Assembly: GCA_015232735.1 (NCBI GenBank)
Contig: JADFZC010000026.1
Span: forward strand, 1-14,267
DNA from: Oligoflexales bacterium
GTDB taxonomy: Bacteria > Bdellovibrionota > Oligoflexia > Oligoflexales > Oligoflexaceae
DNA: 14,267 nucleotides
Direction of reading: 5' to 3'
Part shown: positions 7,364 through 14,241 of the stretch, piece by piece
How the letters are laid out: each line of letters opens with the position of its first letter
Position numbering within the stretch: position 1 is the first letter of the stretch
Translations under genes and position numbers: made by a program
Notes under the pieces: generated by a model
What the model saw: only the letters and a program-made list of their open reading frames with translations
What the model was told of the DNA's origin: nothing
Database searches by the model: none

Positions 7364-7888
7364 TTATTCCCATGCTTCATCAAAAATATCCCTGCTAACT
7401 ACAAGACGAAGCGCATCGTCATCAGGCAAAAAGCCCATATCGAAATAATGGGAAACCAGAGGTATCTCGCATTTTCTTCCGGTTTCTGATTTTACAAATA
7501 CAACATCGCTCGCACCGTAATTGTGAACCCTGTATACGGTCCCAATCACCCCCCCATCCACATCTTCCACGGATTTTCCAATAAGATCATCCCAGAAGTA
7601 CTCTTTTTCATGGTCAATATTTAATGCTCCCCGTCTCACCCATACCCTTTCCCCCCTCAACTTTTCAGCATCCTCCCTTTTTGAGAACAGTGTACATTTT
7701 AAAAGCGGACGGCCTCCTTGCATTTTATTCAGAAGAACACCGGATAAAACGCCATCCTCGGCACTTTTTCCTATGAGAACCTCACTCAGTTCCCTAGGCA
7801 AACCCTCGGTTCTGCCTGATACAAAAAAAGCCCCTGCGACACCATAAGGCTTTCCAATAGTTCCAAGCATCAGCCATTTATCTTTCAT
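7364..7888 (-). CDS. rimM: Ribosome maturation factor RimM
   Basis: A 174-residue protein of normal length that assists assembly of the 30S head through S19. The N-terminal RimM beta-barrel domain starts LGTIGKPYGVAGAFFV (8-23, family pattern GxIxKPHGxxGE, with Tyr for His), and GRPLLKCTLFSKREDAEKLRGERVWV (59-84) is the conserved core. The C-terminal PRC-barrel domain begins EYFWDDLIGKSVEDVDG (96-112), continues IGTVYRVHNYGASDVVFV, and ends with IPLVSHYF. It lies between rpsP and trmD, as in many bacteria. The start has no clear Shine-Dalgarno and the upstream sequence is AT-rich. Its stop is one base from the trmD start, which suggests coupled translation. Confidence 0.94.
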   Translation of the reverse strand: MKDKWLMLGTIGKPYGVAGAFFVSGRTEGLPRELSEVLIGKSAEDGVLSGVLLNKMQGGRPLLKCTLFSKREDAEKLRGERVWVRRGALNIDHEKEYFWDDLIGKSVEDVDGGVIGTVYRVHNYGASDVVFVKSETGRKCEIPLVSHYFDMGFLPDDDALRLVVSRDIFDEAWE

Positions 7889-7898
7889 AAATAAAGAA

Positions 7899-8027
7899 TC
7901 ATTTTTTAAAATTATTTAAAACCCGTCCAAAAAGGCTAGCAACACAAAGGCTGCACATACTACGGTTTGCAGAACAGGCGGAATCTGAAGAGAGTGGTTT
8001 CACACGAAAAATACGGTGCATTGACAT
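7899..8027 (-). CDS. Candidate 42-residue small ORF between rpsP and rimM
   Basis: The reverse strand carries an ATG-to-TGA ORF that begins 6 bases after the rpsP stop and ends 10 bases before rimM, so it fills the gap almost exactly. The peptide starts MSMHRIFRVKPLSSDS and contains three Cys including a CSLC pair, then VASLFGRVLNNFKK. In many bacteria a KH-domain gene (KhpA type, about 76 residues) occupies this place. This peptide shows no KH GxxG motif and is too short, so it is not that gene. Only a weak AGG precedes the ATG. It may be a real small protein, a decayed remnant or chance. Confidence 0.25.
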   Translation of the reverse strand: MSMHRIFRVKPLSSDSACSANRSMCSLCVASLFGRVLNNFKK

Positions 8028-8033
8028 GGTAGC

Positions 8034-8303
8034 CTATTTTTTTGCCGTATTTTCCCTTGTTACTTTCAAATTTTTAATCTTAAGCAGATTTTTAACACAA
8101 TCTGACAGCTGAGCGCCCTTGCCATACCAATACTGGACCCGATCACTCTTAACCTCTATTACGGACGGATCTTCCCTTGGATCATAATATCCAATTTTTT
8201 CAATAAACTTTCCATTTCTGGCACAACGGCTGTCCGTGGCTACAATATGGTAAAACGGACTATGAATTTTTCCCTTTCTCTGCAATCGTATCTTGACTGA
8301 CAT
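8034..8303 (-). CDS. rpsP: 30S ribosomal protein S16
   Basis: An 89-residue ribosomal protein S16 of normal length. The N-terminus MSVKIRLQRKGKIHSPFYHIVATDSRCARNGKFIEKIGYYDP has every hallmark of the family: VKIRLxRxG, PFYxIVxxDSRxxRxGxFIEKxGxYxP. The second half, VQYWYGKGAQLSDCVKNLLK, fits the YWLxxGAQPTxxVxxLL segment. AGGAG lies 5 bases before the ATG at 8303; a TTG immediately before it would be too close to that site. It heads the reduced rpsP-rimM-trmD operon. ffh, frequently upstream of rpsP, is not there; repeats occupy the region instead. Confidence 0.96.
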   Translation of the reverse strand: MSVKIRLQRKGKIHSPFYHIVATDSRCARNGKFIEKIGYYDPREDPSVIEVKSDRVQYWYGKGAQLSDCVKNLLKIKNLKVTRENTAKK

Positions 8304-8385
8304 CAAATCTCCTAAAACACTCTGTTTCTTTCAATTCACAAATTGGCTTGTCTTTTCCCAATCCCTTTTTTGCATCGGTTCACAC

Positions 8386-8413
8386 TTTATATCTACTTTT
8401 GGAAAAAAGTAAA
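8386..8413 (-). promoter_or_regulatory. Candidate promoter of rpsP operon
   Basis: On the minus strand TTTACT (8413-8408) and TATAAA (8391-8386) are separated by 16 bases, about 85 bases before the rpsP start. The site overlaps a bulged hairpin, so it may be coincidental. Confidence 0.35.
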
Positions 8414-8418
8414 GATAT
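8389..8418. other. Bulged hairpin, possible terminator of a lost upstream gene
   Basis: ATATCTACTTTT (8389-8400) pairs with 8405-8418 (AAAAGTAAAGATAT, two bases bulged) around a GGAA loop, making a 12-bp AT-rich stem. On the minus strand it directly follows the stop codon of the possible gene remnant at 8419-8532, where a terminator would be expected. No clear U-tract follows. Confidence 0.35.
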
Positions 8419-8532
8419 TTAATCCTCATACTGATAAGAATACAGACTTCCACTCTCAGTAATGTCCAACTCGCGAGGCAAAACATCAAAGATGCAGCCG
8501 GCTATAATACTTGACTCCACAACCAATAAATA
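8419..8532 (-). pseudogene. Possible 3' remnant of an unidentified gene
   Basis: On the minus strand a frame without stops for 37 codons ends at 8421-8419. It reads, in part, SSIIAGCIFDVLPRELDI and ends SLYSYQYED. The composition (few rare residues, mixed charge) looks more protein-like than its neighbouring frames. It is not ffh, which often precedes rpsP, and I do not recognise it. It begins close to the AT-rich edge of the repeat array, as expected if an insertion removed the rest of a gene. Evidence is composition and position only. Confidence 0.2.
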
Positions 8533-8589
8533 TGGTTAATGTAAATATGGCATTTAACTAAATAAAGAGCTAAAATAAAAAAATAGTTA

Positions 8590-8742
8590 GTCGCTGTAGC
8601 GAAATTGAAAATTTCGTTACAGCGACGTATCCTGACGAGCGAAGCGAGTATAGGATCTCCCCGAAATTTCAGCATGTTACAACAGATCCTATGCAAGCTT
8701 CGCTTGCCAGGATACGTCTCTGTCGCGTATTGCGACAGAGAC
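8590..8742. repeat. Three-hairpin repeat element, copy A
   Basis: Copy A (153 bp) folds into three consecutive hairpins. Hairpin 1 (8590-8626) has a 17-bp stem with one G-T pair and a GAA loop. The central hairpin (8624-8718) has outer arms 8624-8645 and 8697-8718 (20 of 22 complementary, one of the two others a G-T) and inner arms ATAGGATCT (8650-8658) / AGATCCTAT (8684-8692), with a 25-base loop. Hairpin 2 (8716-8742) is a perfect 11-bp stem, GTCTCTGTCGC / GCGACAGAGAC, with a 5-base loop. Adjacent hairpins share a GAC or GTC triplet. The ends AGTCGCTGT and ACAGAGACT are near-inverted repeats. It is followed by spacer TAGTTA and then copy B. Confidence 0.9.
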
Positions 8743-8748
8743 TAGTTA

Positions 8749-8893
8749 GTTGCTGGCGCGAAATGCGTAAGCGACGTGTCCTGACGAGCGCAGCGAGTAT
8801 AGGATCTCCCCGAGATTTCAACATATTTCAACCAGATCCTAAGCTTTTCCTCGCTTGCCAGGATATGTCCGCGGTGCATTTCGCGCCGAGGAC
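8749..8893. repeat. Three-hairpin repeat element, copy B
   Basis: Copy B (145 bp) repeats the plan of copy A in direct orientation. Hairpin 1 is 8749-8775 (27 bases, 5-base loop). The central hairpin is 8773-8869, with arms 8773-8790 and 8852-8869 (14 Watson-Crick and 3 G-T pairs in 18) and inner arms TAGGATCT (8800-8807) / AGATCCTA (8834-8841). Hairpin 2 is 8867-8893 (27 bases, 5-base loop). Alternatively its ends can pair with each other: GGCGCGAAATGC (8755-8766) is a perfect reverse complement of GCATTTCGCGCC (8876-8887), giving a single long palindrome with terminal inverted repeats. The core GAGTATAGGATCTCCCCGA is nearly identical in both copies, while the arms differ. Confidence 0.9.
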
Positions 8894-8934
8894 TGGTTAC
8901 TTACTTGACACGAGGACTGGTTACTTACTTGACA
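8887..8934. repeat. Perfect 24-bp tandem duplication at the end of the array
   Basis: Bases 8887-8910 and 8911-8934 are identical. Each unit contains the element boundary GAGGAC-TGGTTA and ends in TTGACA. The spacing suggests a third repeat unit collapsed to its ends: TGGTTA (8894), a short insert, GAGGAC (8912-8917), and TGGTTA again (8918). The TTGACA ends resemble a -35 box but no matching -10 lies at the right distance. Confidence 0.85.
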
Positions 8935-9043
8935 TGTAGAATGGAACCGACACTCATCTGTGGATATCAAAACTATTGTGGGTACCTCATCTCTTAGGAG
9001 GAGAGAGGCCTCTGTTGCATTGCCAATTCAAGGGGTTATTATA

Positions 9044-10024
9044 ATGAAAATGAAATTCTGGGGAACGAGAGGGTCACTGCCAAGGTCGTATAGCAATCAA
9101 GATTTCAATAATTTTGTCAAGGAATTAATTAACAAGGCCGAAAGCAAGGGGATCTCCACATTGAAAGAATTCAGCAATGCGATGAATGATGCAAAATTCG
9201 GAGCGCCGCTGCTCCTTGGCGGCCATACCTCGTGCACCGAAATTATTCATGAGAAAGAGCATTTCTTTATTGATTCGGGAACTGGAATTACAGATGCCGC
9301 AGTTCAGGTTCTAAAAGAGGGTCAAAATGAGTTCAGGCTTTTTCAGACCCATATGCACTGGGACCACATAATGGGACTTCCATTTTTCCTGCCAATCTAT
9401 ATTCCGGGAATCAGAATCACTATTTATCATGTCCATCCTATAACCCCTGAATATATCAAGCTTCAATTTAATGGAGTCAATTTTCCCGTCCCTTGGGAAC
9501 AGCTTGGTTCCACTATCGAGTTTAAAAAAATCAATCTCTATGAAAAAATGCAATTCGGCAGCGTTACAGTATCGGCATTCTGCCTTGACCATCCCGGGGG
9601 CTCTTTCGGATACAGGTTTGACGCCGGTGGCAAAAGCATTGCTATTGGAGTGGATGGGGAATACAAGAGACTGACACCGGAAAATCTAGGTAATGACTTA
9701 AAATACTTTCAAAATTTGGACCTTCTGACATTCGATGCTCAATACGCCATGAACGAATTGGTACGCCGCTTTGACTGGGGTCATTGTACTCCAAGCATCG
9801 GAGTGGATCTGGCACTACGGGAGGGGGTAAAAACACTTGTGCTAAATCATCACGATTCCAGGCGCACTGAGGCCGACTCATTTAAAATGTTAAAAGACGC
9901 AAAGGATCATTTAAAGACACAACTCCCAGCCTATCAGGAAATTTGGAACAGACTGAAGCAGCCAAAGGGTCCGAATGTGCTCCTGGGTTATGACGGTCTG
10001 GAAATTGATCTGGATGCCACATAA
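9044..10024 (+). CDS. Metallo-beta-lactamase-fold hydrolase
   Basis: A 326-residue cytosolic metal-dependent hydrolase. The N-terminus MKMKFWGTRGSLPR and GGHTSCTEI (59-67) open the fold, followed by FFIDSGTGI (74-82). The metal-binding signature is THMHWDH (102-108: H103, H105, D107, H108), with LDHPGG (H183), GVDGEY (D204) and LNHHDS (H269/H270) supplying the remaining ligands of a two-metal site. FDAQYAMNE and WGHCTP (245-250) are typical of the COG1235-like branch that includes cyclic-phosphodiesterase-type enzymes. There is an insertion of about 35 residues between SLPR and GGHTSC. The start at 9044 has AGGGG 8 bases upstream; a longer GTG start at 8960 would add an unaligned N-terminus. 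It stands alone downstream of the repeat array. The substrate is unknown; phosphodiesters are a guess from the family. Confidence 0.88.
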   Translation: MKMKFWGTRGSLPRSYSNQDFNNFVKELINKAESKGISTLKEFSNAMNDAKFGAPLLLGGHTSCTEIIHEKEHFFIDSGTGITDAAVQVLKEGQNEFRLFQTHMHWDHIMGLPFFLPIYIPGIRITIYHVHPITPEYIKLQFNGVNFPVPWEQLGSTIEFKKINLYEKMQFGSVTVSAFCLDHPGGSFGYRFDAGGKSIAIGVDGEYKRLTPENLGNDLKYFQNLDLLTFDAQYAMNELVRRFDWGHCTPSIGVDLALREGVKTLVLNHHDSRRTEADSFKMLKDAKDHLKTQLPAYQEIWNRLKQPKGPNVLLGYDGLEIDLDAT

Positions 10025-10046
10025 TATCATCCCGCATAATATCATC
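10017..10046. repeat. 15-bp tandem duplication across the hydrolase stop codon
   Basis: CCACATAATATCATC (10017-10031) and CCGCATAATATCATC (10032-10046) are adjacent and differ at one base. The first contains the TAA stop of the metallo-hydrolase. This looks like a recent slippage duplication with no evident function. Confidence 0.75.
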
Positions 10047-10144
10047 AAAACTGGAAAACCTTTATATTGACTACAGCTATTGTCTATGATTCCTTAAATC
10101 TAGCCGGTTATTTCACAACTTGACTTAAGGAGCAGAATAAAAAA

Positions 10145-11491
10145 ATGCTTTTTACAGCTTTTATGTCCGCTATTGCCTCCATGTTTTTTATTTTTGCCCC
10201 CAAAGCCGAAGGTTCTCCCAAATTTGAGCAGTCCTCAGGAATTATTCCGCGAAGCGCTGCCGGATCAACAGAAATTGACCTTACCCTAGTTATAAAAGAT
10301 ATCGATCCTCTCGATGTTGTGTCTTCGGATGTAAAAAAAACCATTTTCTCGCGTCTCAGCATATATCTTGATGATCATCCAAATTCATCTCTCAGGATCA
10401 AGTATTCCGAAGAACCCGCCTCAACTGTAAAATTTCTCGATCCATACACGGTAAGCATAGCATCCGAACCGATAAAGGAAGGGCCTACAAATGGGCTGTA
10501 CAAAGTTACGATCAGTCTGACTGTCAGAGACAATGGTGCAACAGACAATATCGTTTCCCTCCTTGCCAAACACTCAGGTGAGTATGTAAAAGTCACGGCA
10601 ACCTATAAAGATCAAAGCAATGTTGAGACATCGTCCACCCTTCAGGTCTACAAACAAAAGGGCGTGGCCAACAAGGCTCCGGAATTACAAGGGATTTACC
10701 CTCTTCATAAAAGCGTTTACATAGCGTGGACAAAAGAGGATCTCATCCCTTATAACGCTGACGGACTTAACTACCCTCCAAAAGGGGTGAACATAATAGT
10801 CATAGACACAAGTATTATTAACAGTATGGTCCTCCCTGCAAAAACCTACAGGGAAAAGAAGGAAGAAGAGATAGTCGATAGCCAGTGTACTTTCTCTATA
10901 ACTGGAGAAACCTGCAAAGTGGATTGCCGCGATTATAATACCCACCTGGATATTGAATCCCTGGAGCAGATATCCAAATCACAGGGAGGGTTCAGGTTAA
11001 TTCAAAAAGCCCCCACCGTGCAGTCCGCAATAATTTCAGATATTATTAAAGACAGATTTTATGCCATATTCATGGCATATGAGCCTGATGGACTGTTAAT
11101 ATCCCGATGCCTCATGGGGAAAAGCTACATTAACGTATCGCTAACTGAAGCAAACGGAGCAAAAGAGGCAAAGGCGGGCAATCCGGCATGTTTTATTGCA
11201 ACAGCAGCCTACGGGACACCATATCACAAAGATCTGGACCTTCTAAGGTGGTTCCGCGACAAATATCTTTTAGAAATTCCATACGGACATAATCTCGTAA
11301 GCCTTTACTACAAATACAGTCCGTCACTTGCCTTAAAAATTGAAAATCACGATCTTTTAAAAAAAATAGTTAAAGCCGCTCTTTTTGTTCCTGTTAAATT
11401 AATTTCTTTTTTAAGGAAAATGGACGGAGATGAACGCTACGACCCTGAGCACTATTCAGAGGATATTTCCGCATCTGATATTGCTGGATAA
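10145..11491 (+). CDS. Secreted CFI-box (CFIATAAYG) C-terminal domain protein, function unknown
   Basis: A 448-residue exported protein. The N-terminus MLFTAFMSAIASMFFIFAPKAEG is a signal peptide with probable cleavage around residues 19-23. Residues 30-180 are strand-rich with alternating polar and hydrophobic residues, like a beta-sandwich, and include DLTLVIKDIDPLDVVSSD. A Cys cluster follows, CTFSITGETCKVDC. The C-terminus from residue 349 has the CFIATAAYGTPYHKDLDLLR box and then about 60 mainly helical residues (YYKYSPSLALKIENHDLLKK, LFVPVKLISFL). This is the CFI-box C-terminal domain known from several Gram-negative phyla; its role is not established. AAGGAG lies 12 bases before the ATG, a longer spacing than usual. 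The last 25 residues are acidic. pepN follows after 77 bases on the same strand. Confidence 0.8.
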   Translation: MLFTAFMSAIASMFFIFAPKAEGSPKFEQSSGIIPRSAAGSTEIDLTLVIKDIDPLDVVSSDVKKTIFSRLSIYLDDHPNSSLRIKYSEEPASTVKFLDPYTVSIASEPIKEGPTNGLYKVTISLTVRDNGATDNIVSLLAKHSGEYVKVTATYKDQSNVETSSTLQVYKQKGVANKAPELQGIYPLHKSVYIAWTKEDLIPYNADGLNYPPKGVNIIVIDTSIINSMVLPAKTYREKKEEEIVDSQCTFSITGETCKVDCRDYNTHLDIESLEQISKSQGGFRLIQKAPTVQSAIISDIIKDRFYAIFMAYEPDGLLISRCLMGKSYINVSLTEANGAKEAKAGNPACFIATAAYGTPYHKDLDLLRWFRDKYLLEIPYGHNLVSLYYKYSPSLALKIENHDLLKKIVKAALFVPVKLISFLRKMDGDERYDPEHYSEDISASDIAG

Positions 11492-11568
11492 TCCTCAAGA
11501 TAATTCTTTCCCCTTTAATTTTTATTACCATTTTTATCAGAAATCACTCTTTTTCGAGAGGGCACACG

Positions 11569-14241
11569 ATGAATAAGAAGGAACCCGTAACAACTTTTCT
11601 CTGCGATTACAAAAAACCAAATTTTTCAGCAAAAAAGAGTGCCTTGATTTTTGAACTCGAGGAGGATTTCTGTCTTGTAACCTCAAAAGTGGAATATTCC
11701 AGAACCAAAGGACAATCCGCAAATATAAAAGAAAGAGATCTTGTTCTCTCAGGTGAAAATCTCGAAATAGTGTCAATTCTGATGGACGGTAATATTCTTG
11801 AAAAAGCCAAATATGATTTGCTAGAAAACATCCTGAGACTTGTTAACCCCCCCGACAGATTTCTACTCACAATCAAAACAAAAATAAGACCGCAGGAGAA
11901 TACCTCCCTTATTGGCCTTTACAAGGCGAATAACAAATTTTGCACTCAGTGCGAGGCCGAGGGATTCAGGCGCATAACATATTTTCTTGACAGGCCTGAT
12001 ATACTTTCCATTTTCGAAACGACAATAATTGCTGATAAAAAAAGGTATCCAGTACTGCTCTCAAACGGCAATCTGATAGAGAGAGGCGAGCTTGAAAATG
12101 GGCGCCATTTTGTAAAATGGTTCGATCCTTTCCCTAAACCGAGTTATCTTTTCGCTCTTGTAGCAGGAAATCTGTACGAAGTGAAAGACCGTTTTACTAC
12201 AAAATCAGGAAGAGAAATTGAACTGAAAATTTTTGTCGAAGATAAAGACAGAGATAAATGCAACTATGCGATGCTGTCACTTAAAAAAGCTATGAAATGG
12301 GAGGAGGACGTTTATGGACTTGAATACGACCTGAACGCCTATATGATAGTTGCAATCCGTGATTTCAATATGGGCGCCATGGAAAACAAGGGACTTAATA
12401 TCTTTAATTCAAAATATGTCCTTGCAAGTCCTGACACAGCAACCGATGCTGATTTTTTAAGCATTGAAGGTGTCATCGCACATGAGTATTTTCATAACTG
12501 GACAGGAAACAGGGTCACATGCAGAGACTGGTTTCAGCTCAGTCTGAAAGAAGGGCTCACAGTATTTCGCGACCAGGAATTCTCATCAGACATGAATGTA
12601 CGATCGGTCCAAAGAATTGATGATGTAAAGGCGCTGAGAAACACTCAATTTCCCGAAGACAAAAGCGCTATGGCGCATCCGGTCCGCCCTGAATCATACA
12701 TTGAAATTAACAACTTTTATACACCAACTGTATATTTGAAAGGTGCTGAAGTAATAAGGATGATCCATACAATCCTTGGCGAAAAAAACTTCCACGCAGG
12801 TATCGATATATACCTGTCAAGGCATGATGGTTTCGCCGCAACAATTGACGATTTCCTGAAGGCAATGGAAGAAGCTTCCGGCATGGATCTGGACCAATTC
12901 AAATTTTGGTATATGCAGGCAGGAACCCCAATAGTCACAATAAAATGGGATTATGATCATTCCAATAAATGCTGTACTCTTCATATCAGGCAGGAAATTC
13001 CGGACACTCCTTCCCAGACAAACAAAAAACCTCATCTTATACCGATAAAAATGGCTCTTTTAGGCAAAAACGGAAATGAACTTCCATTTCAAATTAATGA
13101 AAATGCGCACAGAAACAGTCCAAAGGAACATGTACTTCTTTTAAGCAAATCTGAAGAAACCTTTCATTTTCGAAATATCGAAGAAAGTCCAACACCTTCG
13201 CTTCTCAGAAATTTTTCCGCCCCGGTATATCTTGATGCGAATTATACTCCGAAAGAGCTGATTTTCCTTATGAGCAACGATCCAAACGAATTTATCAGAT
13301 ATGAGGCTATCCAGAATCTTGCATCACAAATCATACTCGACTATGCCTCCTCCTATTGCACAGAGAAACCCATGTCAGTAGATGAAAATTTTATTTTGGC
13401 ATTTCAAAAATGCCTTTCAGATAAAAACATGAAGCCACTGTTTCTAGCAACACTGATAACCCCTCCAAGTTTATCCTATCTGTCAAGTATTGGAGATCAA
13501 ATTAATGTCGAAGGCCTTTTCTTCGGCCAAAAACTGTATAAAAAAACGCTGGCGATGAAATGTTCAGATTTTTTCATGAAACTATACAAAGAAAATTCCT
13601 CGCTGCAGGGTCATTTTACTGAACACGAAAAAATTGGCAGACGGGCACTGAAAAATACCTCACTTGGTTTTCTTATGAAACTTCAAGCAGAAGAGATTCA
13701 GGATATCTGCATACATCAGTACGAGACAGCCAGAAACATGACCGACAGAATAGAATCGCTGGCGTTAATCGTTGATTCTCCTTCAAGAAAAAGAGAGTAC
13801 ATATTGAATAATTTCTATCAAAGGTGGGAAAACGATCCCCTGGTTATCGATAAATGGTTTAATATCCAGTCTTCATCATCTCATCCTGACATACTGAAAC
13901 AGGTAAAATCCCTCTTGAATCATCCAGCTTTTGAAATTGTAAATCCCAACCGGGTCAGGGCTGTATTCAGTTTCACACACCTCAATCCATACGGATTTCA
14001 CAACATCTCAGGTGAAGGTTATAGAATTACAGCAGATTACATCTTGAAAACCGACACAATAAATCCAAGCATATCATCCGCACTGGCAATACCCTTAAGT
14101 CGCTTTAAGAGGCTGGATGAATCCAGGCAAATACTGATGAAAACTGAAATAGAAAGAATCCTGAAACATTCCAACCTTTCAAAAGAGGTCTATGAGATCT
14201 TGATGAAGAGCCTTGACATCCTCCCTCCACTAAACCGCTAA
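11569..14241 (+). CDS. pepN: Aminopeptidase N (M1 family)
   Basis: An 890-residue cytosolic zinc aminopeptidase of the E. coli PepN type and of normal length (E. coli: about 870). It removes N-terminal residues from peptides in the last steps of protein turnover. The N-terminal beta domain is about 1-205 and includes NKFCTQCEAEGFRRITYF (122-139), the family substrate-anchor region. The catalytic domain has the exopeptidase motif GAMENKG (269-275), zinc site HEYFHNW (305-311, H305 and H309) with E328 in LKEGLTVF as third ligand, general base E306, and the transition-state Tyr as Y389 in VYLKGAE (YEKGAE in E. coli). RHDGFAAT and YMQAGTPIVT follow. The C-terminal 350 residues form the helical domain and are less conserved. 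GAGAGGG lies about 6 bases before the ATG. All catalytic residues are intact. Confidence 0.96.
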   Translation: MNKKEPVTTFLCDYKKPNFSAKKSALIFELEEDFCLVTSKVEYSRTKGQSANIKERDLVLSGENLEIVSILMDGNILEKAKYDLLENILRLVNPPDRFLLTIKTKIRPQENTSLIGLYKANNKFCTQCEAEGFRRITYFLDRPDILSIFETTIIADKKRYPVLLSNGNLIERGELENGRHFVKWFDPFPKPSYLFALVAGNLYEVKDRFTTKSGREIELKIFVEDKDRDKCNYAMLSLKKAMKWEEDVYGLEYDLNAYMIVAIRDFNMGAMENKGLNIFNSKYVLASPDTATDADFLSIEGVIAHEYFHNWTGNRVTCRDWFQLSLKEGLTVFRDQEFSSDMNVRSVQRIDDVKALRNTQFPEDKSAMAHPVRPESYIEINNFYTPTVYLKGAEVIRMIHTILGEKNFHAGIDIYLSRHDGFAATIDDFLKAMEEASGMDLDQFKFWYMQAGTPIVTIKWDYDHSNKCCTLHIRQEIPDTPSQTNKKPHLIPIKMALLGKNGNELPFQINENAHRNSPKEHVLLLSKSEETFHFRNIEESPTPSLLRNFSAPVYLDANYTPKELIFLMSNDPNEFIRYEAIQNLASQIILDYASSYCTEKPMSVDENFILAFQKCLSDKNMKPLFLATLITPPSLSYLSSIGDQINVEGLFFGQKLYKKTLAMKCSDFFMKLYKENSSLQGHFTEHEKIGRRALKNTSLGFLMKLQAEEIQDICIHQYETARNMTDRIESLALIVDSPSRKREYILNNFYQRWENDPLVIDKWFNIQSSSSHPDILKQVKSLLNHPAFEIVNPNRVRAVFSFTHLNPYGFHNISGEGYRITADYILKTDTINPSISSALAIPLSRFKRLDESRQILMKTEIERILKHSNLSKEVYEILMKSLDILPPLNR

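Larger units (their letters stand above)
8304..9043. other. 740-base region without an assured gene; repeats and promoter
   Basis: From rpsP outward this stretch holds the rpsP leader and a candidate promoter, a bulged hairpin (8389-8418), a short open stretch that may be a gene remnant (8419-8532), an AT-rich segment (about 8515-8583), the tandem three-hairpin element (8590-8893), a collapsed third remnant with a 24-bp tandem repeat (8887-8934), and about 100 bases leading into the metallo-hydrolase gene. An 82-codon plus-strand ORF (8691-8939) runs through the repeats but is an artefact of them. Confidence 0.7.

Noticed and set aside
7889..8033. Remnant of the KH-domain gene usually found between rpsP and rimM
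   Set aside because: Only 145 bases are available, and no frame shows the GxxG loop or other KH-like sequence.
8584..8934. CRISPR array or integron attC sites
   Set aside because: There are only two long copies with unequal arms, no short repeats with unique spacers, and no GTTRRRY/RYYYAAC core pairs at the expected positions.
8691..8939. 82-codon plus-strand ORF through the repeat array
   Set aside because: It crosses copy A, copy B and the 24-bp duplication, and its end simply translates the tandem repeat (DTRTGYLL twice). No ribosome-binding site and no protein family resemblance.
8905..8942. Promoter from the TTGACA ends of the 24-bp repeats
   Set aside because: No -10-like hexamer lies 16-18 bases downstream of either TTGACA; TAGAAT at 8937-8942 is 26 bases from the first and 2 from the second.
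9015..9045. Promoter TTGCAT ... TATAAT before the metallo-hydrolase
   Set aside because: TATAAT (9040-9045) overlaps the start codon and the spacing is 19 bases, so transcription would begin inside the gene.
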